Of a DNA stretch of 64,000 bases, positions 45,228 to 55,437 are shown piece by piece (position 1 is the stretch's first letter; every line of letters begins with the position of its first letter). This DNA is from Ornithodoros turicata (Eukaryota > Arthropoda > Arachnida > Ixodida > Argasidae). Location: assembly GCF_037126465.1 (NCBI RefSeq), contig NC_088204.1, forward strand, positions 67,393,807 through 67,457,806. Direction: 5' to 3'. The notes under the pieces are model-generated. The model was given only the letters and a program-made list of their open reading frames with translations. It was not told where the DNA came from and searched no databases. A program made the position numbers and the translations under genes.

Positions 45228-45520
45228 GCGTCATGGCAGAGTTGGTAATGGGACGGCTCGTTGGTGGAAACCAAGGTCGGCAGAAGACTAGGAGGTGGCG
45301 GGTTCGCGTCCTACCACCGGCTGTGCTGTCTCAGGTTTTCCCTGGGTTTTCCGGCAGAGTTTCCAGACGAATGTCGGTGTAGTTCTCCCTGAAGTCGGCC
45401 CAGGACGCATACTAACCCCCAGTCCTCCACTCCTTCCTGCTGCCCTCTCTCCATCTGTCCACGTTTGTACGCCGCTCATGGCCGCAGTTGCTTCGTGGTG
45501 CTAACACGGAATTAAAAGAA
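45228..45520 (+). repeat. tRNA-derived SINE (CCGGCTGTGCTGTCTGAGG family), copy 3
   Basis: CATGGCAGAGTTGGTAATGG and GGCGGGTTCGCGTCC are the degraded A and B boxes. Then follow ACCACCGGCTGTGCTGTCTC, GGTTTTCCCTGGGTTTTCC, GACGAATGTCGGTG, and the pyrimidine-rich tail with CTCTCTCCATCTGTCCACG. It ends near CTAACACGGAATTAAAAG. A full-length copy with the standard tail. Confidence 0.88.
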
Positions 45521-45599
45521 AAGCACCTGCCGTTCAAAGCAGGTGCACTTGGGAACCTAGAGAACATGCAGCGGGTTCTCTTAAGAACAGTTGGTCTAG

Positions 45600-45742
45600 G
45601 GATGGTACTCTGGATGCCCTGTTGTTACTTTAACCTTTATTTCCTAATTCTTTTCTTTTTCATACTTTTTTGTGGAATAGCAAACTGACATACCGTTTAG
45701 CTGACCTTTCCTCCTTTTTATTATGTTTTAATAAATATATCC
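45600..45742 (+). mobile_element. LINE 3' end fragment (AATAGCAA...CTGACCTTTCC lineage)
   Basis: TGGAATAGCAAACTGACATACC...AGCTGACCTTTCCTCC, followed by an A/T-rich end with AATAAATATA and a poly-C/(CA)n stretch (45743-45763). It lies tail-to-tail with the minus-strand LINE remnant that follows. Confidence 0.65.
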
Positions 45743-45756
45743 CCCCCCCCCACACA

Positions 45757-46505
45757 CACACACGTGTAAAGAACGCAGTCATCTGCAAACAAACGACAAC
45801 GAACCGGAATACCTTTCGTGATATCGTCTATAAAGATTTAAAAAAGCAGTGGTCCCAAAACAAAGCCCTGCGGAACCCCGGACAGAACATTCCTACACGA
45901 TGAACGTGAATGCCCGATTTGTACAAACTGCTGTCTATGGGAAAGATAATCTTTTAACCAGTTAATTATGAGTGTGTTGTCTATTAGCTTGCTAATCTTT
46001 AACATATATTTTTTTTTTGTGAGACACTCCGTCGAAAGCGCGTGATAGATCTAGGAAGATAACGTCTACTTGACCACGAGAATTTAACTCACTCGAGAAA
46101 TCGTTAACGGTTTCAATAATTTGAGTCACTGTAGACAGCCCTTGCCTAAATCCATGATGGATAGAGCTAAAAAAAATTGTTGTCCTCAAGAAACGATATC
46201 AAGTGTTTGTTGACAATACGTGTGACAATATGCTGTAACAGTTTTGCGCATGTTGGCAAGAGTGATACAGGTCGATAATTAGAAACGTGCGTTATGTCAC
46301 CAGCCTTGTGCACTGGAATAATTTTAGCTATTTTAGCCATGGTTTCCGGGGCGAATAATGTGACGGAATGTCTACCTGTGGTGTCGTCGGTCCGCCAGGT
46401 ATGGATTATGGGGTGTGCCGGCTCTATATCAAAGATTCGGCGCATGGCAAAACCTACTGTAACATATATTTCGACACGAATTAAGTTGCCGATGTAAGCG
46501 TCCAT
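45757..46505 (-). pseudogene. Reverse transcriptase remnant of a CR1/jockey-like LINE
   Basis: Minus-strand pieces in order: SNYRPVSLLPTCAKLL (near 46270-46230), HHGFRQGLSTVTQ, FLDLSRAFD with the first catalytic Asp (near 46060-46030), GVPQGFVLGPLLF (45861-45878 region) and FADDC, the active-site box with Phe in place of Tyr (45777-45791). The first two pieces are joined by a frameshift near 46180, and another break lies after GPLLF. N-terminal endonuclease and C-terminal domains are absent. It is a dead fragment from a lineage different from the RNase H-bearing LINEs here. Confidence 0.92.
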
Positions 46506-46571
46506 GTGATAGAATTATTACCCGTAAATTTAGACGTACTGCTAGCCGGCAGCGCTGTAAACTAACTGGTT

Positions 46572-46765
46572 GCAGACAAAGAAGGCGGCGTGTTGGTGCA
46601 ACTACTTGCCGTTGTCGACCACGCTCAACCAGGCAACGTCACGACTATCGCAGTGGGGATCGTGCGTCCTGGGCCGACTTCACAGACAATTAATTGTGCC
46701 GACATTTGACTTAAAGCGTCTGAGGAAAACCCGGCGAAAACGCCCAGACAGCAGAGCCGGCACCC
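46572..46765 (-). repeat. SINE with variant 3' tail, copy b
   Basis: On the minus strand the body GTGCCGGCTCTGCTGTCTGG...CGTTTTCGCCGGGTTTTCC...CCCAGGACGCAC is followed by the alternative tail AGTCGTGACGTTGCC...GTCGACAACGGCAAG, as in the copies at 5575-5672 and 61305-61497. Confidence 0.75.
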
Positions 46766-47590
46766 AAAAGAAGTCGTCGAGGAGTAACTAATAGAAACTC
46801 GATCGCAATCCATAAACCGAATCCGCTACAGTTCCAAGCTCACAGGCATGTACAATATCATAATGACCCCGAAACCTTCAAAGGATTTGTCATTCTTTAA
46901 CCACAGAAAGCACTTAATTTACTCACTACCCTGTTTTAAAAGCAAGCCGTTAAGCTTCCCATTAAAATGCACTATGCGAAGTGACTCAAATCGACAGATG
47001 CATAAATATCGCAGAATTCTTCTTTTTTTTTTTATCGCGACCCTGCGCAACGGCGGCAATGACAGGTACTAGACGCCCGGGTCGCTTTGACGTCATTACG
47101 GTACAGTCCGTTGATTGGACAACGTCTGCTATGGACTGGGCGAACAGGGAGTGAAACAGAAGAAAAAAAGAAGAAAAAAGCTGAAAGACCGACCCCGATT
47201 TGAGCGGACACATCCTATATAGCATCAGGCCTGCGCCCCACGTGACACAGCGTCACACACGAAGGCCTGCTGTGGATGCTGATATGACGTCAATGAGAGA
47301 GCGAACAAGAGAAAAGCTCGAGGCAGCTCGCAAAGCTCACGCAGGCCTCCGTGAGTTAGGCAGTGCGCAGGCCTTCTACTATCTAGGAGGTGTTGTTTGA
47401 GCCCATGTTGGAGCCCGTGGAGCTGTTCAGGACACTCGTGTGATCGTAATGACGTCACCGGTGACGTTTTTCTTCTTCCTGCTTCTCGCTTCACTCTGCA
47501 GAGCGAGTTGAGCGGGAACGCGCGGGTCTATGCTCGGGTGCGTTTTTCTTTTCTTCCTTTTTTTTTTCAAGGAAAAATATTGCATACAGA

Positions 47591-47624
<34 letters not shown>

Positions 47625-48678
47625 GTCTCATCCTTAAACACTGTATGAATAGGTGGAACCTGAAGCTCACATACAGATGGTAAAACGGGAGAAAAAAGAA
47701 AATCTTCGCATAAACTTATCCCCTCCACACGACGCAGAAAATGCAACCTAATACTTCAGAATACCGTTTCCCAATTACAATGGAGCGCAGCAAACTCCGC
47801 AGCGGCGTCGACACTTAATACATTTGTCAAGCTCAAAACACAAAGAGGCGTCTGTCTGAGGTTGAAAAGCGGTGTTCGTCAGAGAGCTTTACGCACTCAC
47901 TAACAAATGTTCGAGTTGCAGTAGTAAAGGCCTCACGCTAGTTCATTAGGTATGCATCGAAGTTTGAAGCAATTAAAATGACTCATGCTTAGAGTGGGCT
48001 CTGCAATCTCGAACAGGAATTATGTTACACGTTGTTCCACAGCACTGAATGGAAGAGTTCCAGTACGAGCTCTCGCGAGCTTTTTAGAAAAGAGAGGTTC
48101 GTTAAACACAGCATGGAAAGACTCGAGAACAAATATGTCGGGAGAACTAGGCATTAGGATTACGAGCCCTGGGACGCATATTCGCACAGAAAGTACGAGT
48201 TTCAGCGCGTAATCCTGGAGCGCTAGGGAGCTTTCAATTAGAAAATCTGCTTTCCTCGGTTGCCAGTCCGTAACGTCACGTGCCCCTGCAATACCGAGGC
48301 GAGCCACTTCGTTTTTCCTTTTTCTTTCTTTTTGCAGTCGCTCTTCGCACCGCCCCTCTCGCGTCTCGACTGGTCGCTCTCGCTAGCGGATGATTCTTGG
48401 TGGCCAATGAAGAGCCCTCTAACCACCTGACGTCACGAGACGCGATGAGCCGCTGGACGACGTCGAGGTACCTTGAATAATTTTGAAATTGCGACTGTTT
48501 TAAATCACTCGCGATTTTATAACGCGGCCTATAGCACCCGCATACGTATCGCAAAAAAGGACGTAGTTCTATGCGTGAAATACGAGTAGCGCGTTAACGT
48601 CTGGTCTCGGTTTCGCGGTGTCGTCAGCATGAACTATACCGCACCTTGCCGGACGTCTCAGGGATGTGCGACCTAGGT
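46766..48678. other. Non-coding stretch rich in CRE palindromes
   Basis: No gene recognised. It holds TGACGTCA at 47088-47095, 47285-47292, 47450-47457 and 48428-48435, and a (GT)n microsatellite at 47593-47622. At 48290-48440 a GC-box-like CCGCCCCTC, a GGCCAATGAAG (CCAAT-box-like) and a CRE lie within 100 bp, a promoter-like grouping without a TATA box. AGGCCT words recur at 47225-47375. Confidence 0.4.
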
Positions 48679-49143
48679 ACACAACAACAACTTTATTTTC
48701 AAGATGATGAATGGGGAGTTTCATCGGCACGGGCGATACTCTACCGCATTGCTGATGGTGATGTGGGGAATGAAATAATGAGCCCCTCCACAATAAGGTT
48801 CGAAGCGCTATGGTGTCCAAAAGTGTCAAAAGAGATTTGAGGGTACAGCGTTGGTGGGCTGGATTTGGCCAGAGACCAAGCAATTTTGAGAGAGAGAGTG
48901 AGAGAGAGGGGGGGGGGCGACAATCCAGCTGATTAAGCGACGCGGAGAGTGCGGTTCGTGAAAGTTGGTGTAGTGTGGGCAATGAAGAAGAATGTGCTCT
49001 GGATTTTCTAGACCACCGCAGTGACAGCATCTGGGAGAGCCAACTTGTCTCAAGCGGTAACGCCACTGAGCTGTAAAAGTCACATCGAGTCGCATTCGAC
49101 GAATTAATGCAGCATTTTGTCCGAGATGGAGGTGATGACGCAA
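48679..49143 (-). pseudogene. Decayed LINE ORF2 C-terminus, lineage B
   Basis: The minus-strand frame 49143-48826 includes AALIRRMRLDVTFTAQWRYR and a zinc knuckle CCHC...HILLHCPHY. A second frame carries the remaining C-terminal part to the stop. The 3' end with CAACAACTTTATT lies at 48685-48697. It matches the 23645-24800 element closely and has no RNase H. Confidence 0.88.
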
Positions 49144-49188
49144 TCAGTTATGTTTCCAACCGGTGTCTTGATTGCTCGGCAGGACCAA

Positions 49189-49240
49189 AGCCGGAAGTCT
49201 CCGACAGTGACGTCACCACAGCCAGAGCTATAAAATTCAG
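49189..49240 (+). promoter_or_regulatory. Candidate promoter: ETS site, CRE and TATA box
   Basis: CCGGAAGT (near 49189-49196), TGACGTCA (49208-49215) and TATAAAA (49229-49235) lie in an order and spacing typical of a CRE-driven core promoter, predicting a start near 49260. It is about 1 kb upstream of the LDLa exon on the same strand, so it could drive that gene. No transcript evidence is available, and a 5' UTR donor such as GTAAGG near 50126 is only a guess. Confidence 0.3.
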
Positions 49241-49267
49241 TCCCAGATAATTGGCTGCGAACTTAAC

Positions 49268-49545
49268 AGACCTCTCCCTGTTTGTAAACAAATGACGTCA
49301 TAATGTTCGACAGCGCCACCATTTTTGGTAGAGTTGAACAACGCTCGAAGCTTAATGCGAACAAGGTCGCGCCCGCAAGCCACGATCTTGAGGGTACTAC
49401 GATGGTCCCTGAGAGGGACGCGACCTTCGGTCCTACTTTTCTTTCAATAGGAGGCAGCGAACAAGTGGCCATTCGTGGAACCCAGCCCTCTCTTTCCGAT
49501 TTGTTTCTGTCTACCAACGTCATGATGACGTTTCTCGGGTAGAGG
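49268..49545. mobile_element. Candidate MITE with AGACCTCT termini
   Basis: Left AGACCTCTCCCTGTTTG and right CGGGTAGAGGTCT are short inverted complements (AGACCTCT perfect, then imperfect). ATGACGTCAT on the left faces CGTCATGATGACG on the right. Length 278 bp with no coding content. A target duplication was not clear. Confidence 0.45.
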
Positions 49546-50245
49546 TCTATTGGATTCCCACAACGGACTAGAAGAACCACGTTTATTTTACTTCGTATTG
49601 TAAATCACTATCTCTCAAACACTCGGTACGCAAACTATGAATGCATTCAGCGAACGTTTCACGCTTCCACGAATTTTCGAAAGAACCCGCAGAAGTTCAT
49701 AGTTTCGGATTCTCCAAGGGCAGGTGACGTCACCAGCGTCTGTCTCCTAGTGACATGGCGCCGCACCTTCCCGTTCCCCGCTCTGTCCCTCGTTGGAAGG
49801 CTGCCAACAGCTCTGGTGGTGGAGACGGAAATGAACCTTCGAGAAGCAATGGTGCCAGACGCATGGCACATTACGTGCCTTATGACGTCATATTTCTCAA
49901 AACTAGAAATTAATTTTATGAAACTCCTGCTTCACATAGAGAGACAATACTTTGGGAAACAGTGCCAGACACGTGGACAGGGCGTATATTCTGAAGACAT
50001 GACATTTAGTCCGAAGTGGTAGATTGATTAACTGGAAAATGAAGATTGATTAATGTATTTTTTATGATGACTCTCAACATCATAGGAAAGCGTGTGCAAT
50101 CGTTTCCTCAGCTTTGGGGTCAGTTGTAAGGGCCTTTCACAGTTGCGTTCGTTCTTCTATGTTCCACTATCTCAGCCGCACCATTACGTCACTGATATCC
50201 TGTCACGTGTACTTATTCTCTGTGTTCTCTCTTTTCTTTGCTTAG

Positions 50246-50553
50246 GTTTTTATGGGCTCCGGTGCCTGAAGCGGAACCTTCCCTGTACTGTGGAGGTATG
50301 GGATGGCCTCTCACCCGCTACGAAAGGCTATGGCCCTCGGCGCCAACATCCCCTCTGTTGTCCTGCCTGCTGTTGCTGTTCCTGACGGCGAACGTGCTGA
50401 CGTACCAGGGCCCAATGACGTCAGGTCTGACGCAGGGGGCGTGCAAACTTTCGGAACTGTCCTGCGACAACGGCCACTGCGTGTCACTGAGCAAGTTCTG
50501 CGATGGCACGGACGACTGCGGTGACAATTCTGACGAACCCATCGGATGTACTA
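50246..50553 (+). CDS. First coding exon of a secreted or receptor protein with an LDLa domain (CDS 50298-50553)
   Basis: The exon is bounded by a pyrimidine-rich acceptor ending CTTTGCTTAG (to 50245) and a GTGAGT donor at 50554 (phase 1). From the ATG at 50298 it encodes 85 residues: an N-terminal region, a hydrophobic core at 20-34 ([15 protein letters not shown]) consistent with a signal peptide, and one complete LDL-receptor class A module at 49-84. That module has six Cys (49, 56, 61, 68, 74, 84) and the calcium-binding pattern FCDGTDDC...NSDE. LDLa modules bind ligands extracellularly and need calcium. A five-codon uORF (50252-50269) precedes the ATG. The frame is open to the exon start, so an upstream coding exon is an alternative. 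Later exons were not recognised in this window. The specific protein family is not identified. Confidence 0.85.
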
Positions 50554-50607
50554 GTGAGTGAACACTTCATATAGACGGTGTTTGGAAGTTATAGGGATAT
50601 CTTTCCC

Positions 50608-50772
50608 CCTTGATGTCGTTGAGCGGTTAGCAAAGGCTTCAGTGTCGAGGATTGGGGAGGACCCGGGTTTGAATCATGGCTGTATTATACAAGAGTTCTC
50701 CCTGAGTTTTATTGGGGCCTTGCATGACAAATGTATAGACGTACGAAGTCTGCCTAGGACGCACGATCACGC
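50608..50772 (+). repeat. tRNA-derived SINE fragment within the LDLa gene intron
   Basis: GTCGTTGAGCGGTTAGCAAAGG and CCGGGTTTGAATCATGG are head boxes. TTCTCCCTGAGTTTTATTGG and AAGTCTGCCTAGGACGCAC are diverged body blocks of the CCGGCTGTGCTG family. The central CCGGCTGTGCTG signature is largely lost. It lies 55 bases into the intron following the LDLa exon. Confidence 0.65.
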
Positions 50773-52692
50773 CCCAAGCAAAAGCGCTGTAATATTCGCT
50801 CCGAGATCGAACGGTGTCGGCGCGCTGTGGAGAACGGCGAACTACAACAGTGTGGACGCGTCGTCTGCTTTTACACGTTTATTCCGCGTTCAGTGCACTA
50901 AGTGGAGCACTGGGGAACCGAACAGCATCGTACCATCGCGGCACAAGTGAATATACACAAGAATTACGGAAAAGAACCATCAACTCCGAATATCGGTCCA
51001 CGAGTTATCCACACTAGAATAGTGACAGTGTCGCCCCCTATAGGTCGATCTCGCGGCGAATAGATCAACGCCTATGCGAAAAACCTTCTTCTCTGCAAAT
51101 AGCTGGAGCCGCCGTGTCGTTTAGATAAAGCATGAGTTCACTCATCCCCGTCCTGTTTTGCGTACCATGTTTTTCGGCTTTCAACTATCCTCGCTTCCGT
51201 TCATCTCGAAAACAGATTTGCAGTCAAGGAGCAGTCGCTCGTATGGCACAATCAGTGTGCGCGAAACCACATAACCGTAACCATTACTGCAGTAATGTTC
51301 AAATGGCTGCATCACTTTCAGCATGTAACGCCGGCTTAACGCGGAAAATTGATTACCGCTGCACTTTCTATTTCCAGTAGTGTAATTCGTAACGCTGCCG
51401 ATAAGCTCCGTTAATTTCGATAAAAATGGGGGTGGGGGGAGGTGGATATTGTAACAGCAACAAGAAAGAAAGGGACAGGTTAGCCACACAAGAGGCTTGA
51501 TATTTCATAAAAAAACTAAGACCGCTCATATTCACTACATAAACGATATCAATGCTTAATTACTGATACTGTTACATACTTTCACGACAGTGTGATTCCA
51601 AGTTTGACCACAAGTGAGTAGTGAAAGAAAAGACAGCTTATGTTAATGTGATTCTACAAGAAAAAAAATGGCTTCCGCATTGTGCAACCCATGTAACGCG
51701 CTTCAATGCGGCAGCCTTATAGAGCCATCTCTGGTTACCAGTCCCGGGCCGGTCCCGGCGCCAATGTAACGTATTTGTTCATGGTAACATTTCGCTCTTT
51801 TTCTTCTCTCTCTTCTTTTTTTTTTTAATCTTTGCACAACCGTTACGGACGGAAGTACAGGGCCACGGACGATGCTGTATAATATCCACTTCGTGTGTAA
51901 CTTTCCTGGGTTCTGAGCAATGAAGTTTGTGCCAACGCTCTACCTCGACACTTTTACCTACGTACTAGTAGAGATCCTGCTTTCACAATCCCGAGGACCC
52001 TCTCAGGCACTCGGCTCACATCTTCTTCGTCTTAATTGTTAAGAGCGGTCAGCCAATACTTGGCAGTGCTACTCTTAAAAACAGAAAAGAAAAAGAAAAG
52101 AAAAACCGCGCAGCTCAAAACAAAAGCCTTAGAAACGAAAAACGTTACAAAATTATTCTACTCACAACTTCACCGCGATCAGTCGCACTAACGCTCTACC
52201 ATCTTAATCCCATCCTGAACCCATCCCGCACAATGTCCGATGTAGAATTGGAAGCGCGGGGCTATTTGTGGCGATATCTCGCTTCGAACCGGGCCATTAA
52301 AATTATCGTAGGCGACCACAACGCCACTACGCAATCTTCGCGAGCAATGACCTCGAAACAAAACGCAGGCGCTGTTCCCGCTCGATTAGTTACGAAAAGG
52401 CGCCTTGCGAGAATCATTAACTTCTTCCCGTGATATTAGAGTACACTGAAGGGATGAGGAAAGCGCGATATATTTTCCTAACGCGAAGATAGCGCTTCTG
52501 AAACGACGCCGAACTCCGCGGTGATTTATGATACCCCTCTTACTTCATCACTGGGTGTCCTTGGAAATCGAATTGTTGATAGGGGGTTCAATCACGCAAA
52601 ATCTGATTGCTGGGAGGGAGATTGGATCGAGTTCTATAGCGAGTGTATATACAGCTGCAGGTGTTGTGAATCGTCGAAGATATGGGGGCTGT
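50773..52692. other. Stretch with no recognisable gene; LINE tail trace
   Basis: At 51448-51500 (minus) a segment resembling ATCAAGCCTC...GGCTAACCTGTCCC matches the LINE 3' block found at 6265-6449. No open frame has a recognisable domain. If the LDLa gene continues, this is intron. Confidence 0.4.
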
Positions 52693-52695
52693 GAG

Positions 52696-52785
52696 GTAAT
52701 TAATTGCGAGTAATTATGTTAACGTAGGGAAATAGCTTTAGTGTAATTAATTATTGTATCTAAGTAGTTTCTCAGTAAACTGTTG
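52696..52785. repeat. ~90-bp direct repeat, left copy flanking a LINE
   Basis: This block (GGTAATTAATTGCGAGTAAT through TTCTCAGTAAACTGT) is about 80% identical to 53520-53608 in the same orientation. The LINE 52786-53518 lies exactly between the two, which suggests a very long target-site duplication. Confidence 0.75.
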
Positions 52786-53518
52786 ATGATGATGATGGTT
52801 GAAAGAAAACAATGGGGATTGTAGCCCTCATCACGAGGGCCGGCTACCCCAGATCACCTAAGGAAAGGAATGCCAGACACATCCACCAGCACCCACTGGA
52901 CTTCTCGCGAAGCGGCGACGAGCGCCACAGTCACGGTCATAGCCCTTCTAACAGCTTGGTGTCCCTTAAAAACTGTGTAACTGCTCGCGAAGCTGGCAGT
53001 TGTGTGCTCGTTGGCCATGGGCCCAGCACCTTCTGCGCTCCGAAGGGTCGATTGTCAACCCGGTCTAACGCGGCTACAAGTCTGTCACGACACTTAGAGT
53101 ATCTTCGGCACATAACTGTAATATGTTCGACGTCTTCAATGGAGCCACAGATTGGACAATTAGGGAAGTCCGCCTTCCCAAGCCTGTACAGGAGTCTTGC
53201 ACTGTATGGTACATTGAGCCGGAGCAAGTTAAACAATGACGTAAGCTGCCGTGGCATGGATGTTGGGAGGACCAGGGCTAGTTCGGGGTCAACCCGGTGC
53301 AGAAGGGAAGATCCAGCCTCGCCACAAAACCATTGATGTTTTAACAGCTTATGGCTCAGGGACTTTAAGGCACTCTTGGCGTCCGCCTTCGTGAAGTAAA
53401 CACTGCGGAATGTACTATTTCCATGTGCTTTCCCGGCGTTGTGATCGGCCGATGTCCGGTGATCCCACAGTGGCCAGGTACTCACCTTGTTACTGTGAGT
53501 TGGTTGATTGATTGATTG
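52786..53518 (-). pseudogene. 5'-truncated LINE lineage D: ORF2 C-terminus with (ATC)n tail
   Basis: The minus-strand frame 53485-52937 (182 residues) is open throughout and carries the LINE zinc knuckle CPICGSIEDVEHITVMC (CxxC-H-C). A region of the form LLRLNVPYSARLLYRLG precedes it, and it ends before a 3' UTR that includes GTAGCCGGCCCTCGTGATGA and an (ATC)n tail at 52786-52800. The RT and upstream parts are missing. Its 3' end resembles those at 32035-32126 and 53612-53705. Confidence 0.88.
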
Positions 53519-53519
53519 A

Positions 53520-53608
53520 TCGGTAATAATTGCAAGTAATAATGTTAATGCAGATAGATACCTTTAGTGTAATTAATAATGGTATCTAAGTACGTTCTCA
53601 GTAAACTG
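53520..53608. repeat. ~90-bp direct repeat, right copy flanking a LINE
   Basis: Counterpart of 52696-52785; both end in TTCTCAGTAAACTGT. About one base in five differs, so the duplication is old if it arose with the LINE insertion. Confidence 0.75.
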
Positions 53609-53611
53609 TAA

Positions 53612-53705
53612 CAGTGAGGTGATTGATTGATTGGTTGATTGTCGGATTGGTAAAATAAAAATGGAGATGTTAGTCCCAAACTACTCGGGACTGGCTACTC
53701 CAGGA
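53612..53705 (-). mobile_element. LINE 3' end fragment with (CAAT)n tail, lineage D
   Basis: On the minus strand: CGCGTCCTGGAGTAGCCAGTC, ACTAACATCTCCATTTTTATT, and a tail of AATCAACCAATCAATCAATC. Almost identical in design to 32035-32126. Confidence 0.75.
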
Positions 53706-53799
53706 CGCGTTAATCATACTTTATCTGTAACTTCTACTGAAGAAACAGTTACTTTTCGAGTTACATAAAGTTTCCTCTTGTTCCGCACTGCTAAAATAC

Positions 53800-54068
53800 C
53801 AGCTGCGTGGTTCAGTGGATTCAAGGATTCGCTCCTTGGTGGTAGCTCCAAGGTCGAACTGCAGACTGGGAGGTGGTCGGTTCGATCCTTATCACCGGCT
53901 GTGCTGTCTGAGGTTCTTCCGGGATTTCGCAGTAGACCTTCTAGTTGGATGTCAGCACAGTTCCTCCCCCCCCGTCTCCCACTCGTTCCTGTTGTCCTCT
54001 CTCCATCTGTCCCCGTCTGTCCGCCACTCATTGCCACAGTTGCTTCGCGGCGCTAACATGAAATTAAA
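53800..54068 (+). repeat. tRNA-derived SINE (CCGGCTGTGCTGTCTGAGG family), copy 4
   Basis: The head has GCTGCGTGGTTCAGTGG and GTCGGTTCGATCC boxes, then TCACCGGCTGTGCTGTCTGA, a shortened GTTCTTCCGGGATTTCGC block, and the tail with CTCTCTCCATCTGTCCCC. It ends at GCGGCGCTAACATGAAATTA. The region around the GTCGGCCCAGGACGC block is deleted. Confidence 0.88.
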
Positions 54069-55437
54069 ACACACTGCGTATGTTTTCTTTTTGTGTGCCA
54101 TATTCCAAGACTGATCGTCAGACTAGCTGTGTCAGGGGCTTTCATTAAACAAGCATCTGTACCCCAAGAAGAAGACAACGCAAAGTTATACGGCATACAG
54201 ATTCGAAAGTGACGACTGCGGAATCGCGATTTTTTTTTTTTTTTTCAACCTTCCTGTTGAAAAATAGCGTGTTCTGGGGACGTAGCTCTATTGGTTGTCG
54301 AGTGCACGCATCACTGAACCTATGGCTGCAATTCTCGGCCCATGTCAGAGCCACGTGCAACACCGTCGAGGTCTTCTGATGTTCTTCGAGTTGCTCTTGT
54401 CTACCGGATTGCTCCAGACGCTGTAGAGTCACACTCTATGACCATTGATGCTTCTTTCATGTATACGATGGATCTCTCATAATATTCATCTTTCATGTAT
54501 GTTTTTTTTATTTTTCATCTTCCTTTTTGGAGCGTACCGCAACCGGTGGAAGACAGCTCAATTGTTATGTCACATAAGTAACTTCATTCTCATATCTCAT
54601 ATTCCCATATCTCATCATAACTTAATTCTCGTACCTCTCAACTAATGTTTCGCGTGTAATGGGCTAGTGTACAGCTCTCCAGTGGTGAATCACCCATGTC
54701 ATAGTCAGGATTTATTTGACGTTGTTGTTGTTTGCATCAAATCAGAGCGCGAGTGACGAAGAGTTAGGCCATAAGTTACGTTGTAGGCTAGTTGTTGTAC
54801 CACACCCCTTTCCGCAGCTTCACGCCACCAGCCGGAATGAGATGAGATAGGTCAACTATCTTATCAACAAAAAGTTGACTAAGGTCAACTCTTTGGAGGC
54901 AAGCTGCCTCCAAAAGCACCACCACCACAAGTAGATAGGATGAAGGTTGAAATCAAGTTTGATGACAATAAAGGACGATGAGCATGCAACGGAGAAACCC
55001 GGTTGTCATCCGAAGAGGTATCTTTTGTCAGGCTTTAAGGATGGCATACTCACATGGATTGAGTTTGGTATCTGATCGACACACCATGCATTCATCAGAG
55101 CTGCCAGTTGATAGGTTCCTCAGTCGTCTTAGCGACTGTCCAGTAGCTTCTTCAGCGCATGTGGTTTTCCATGCTTATAGTGCACGTACTCTTGCATGTG
55201 CCGACTACCCCGCAGTGTGACCTTGCACAAGCACGAGGTCTACGAGGCCCATGCAAAGGCACACACACACGAGTGTGCCCTGGGGCGTGTTGCTGTGGAG
55301 CGCTCCGCATCCCGTCATTCACCTGTTGCTATAGCAACGGGGCTGCCATGCCACGCAACCTCTTTCATCACTCCGCAATGCACTAGATATGTTGAACGTC
55401 AAGGATCCCTTTCAAATCACACAGCTCTAAAGATGTG
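54069..55437. other. Stretch with no assignable gene
   Basis: Near 54277-54345 GGGGACGTAGCTCTATTGG resembles a tRNA A-box region with a poor B box. At 54978-55220 an open frame (80 residues) precedes the Penelope-like remnant and might be its decayed upstream part, but no motif proves it. Confidence 0.4.

Noticed and set aside
54277..54345. tRNA gene or SINE head
   Set aside because: The A-box-like start is present but the B box and stems do not form; too weak to annotate.
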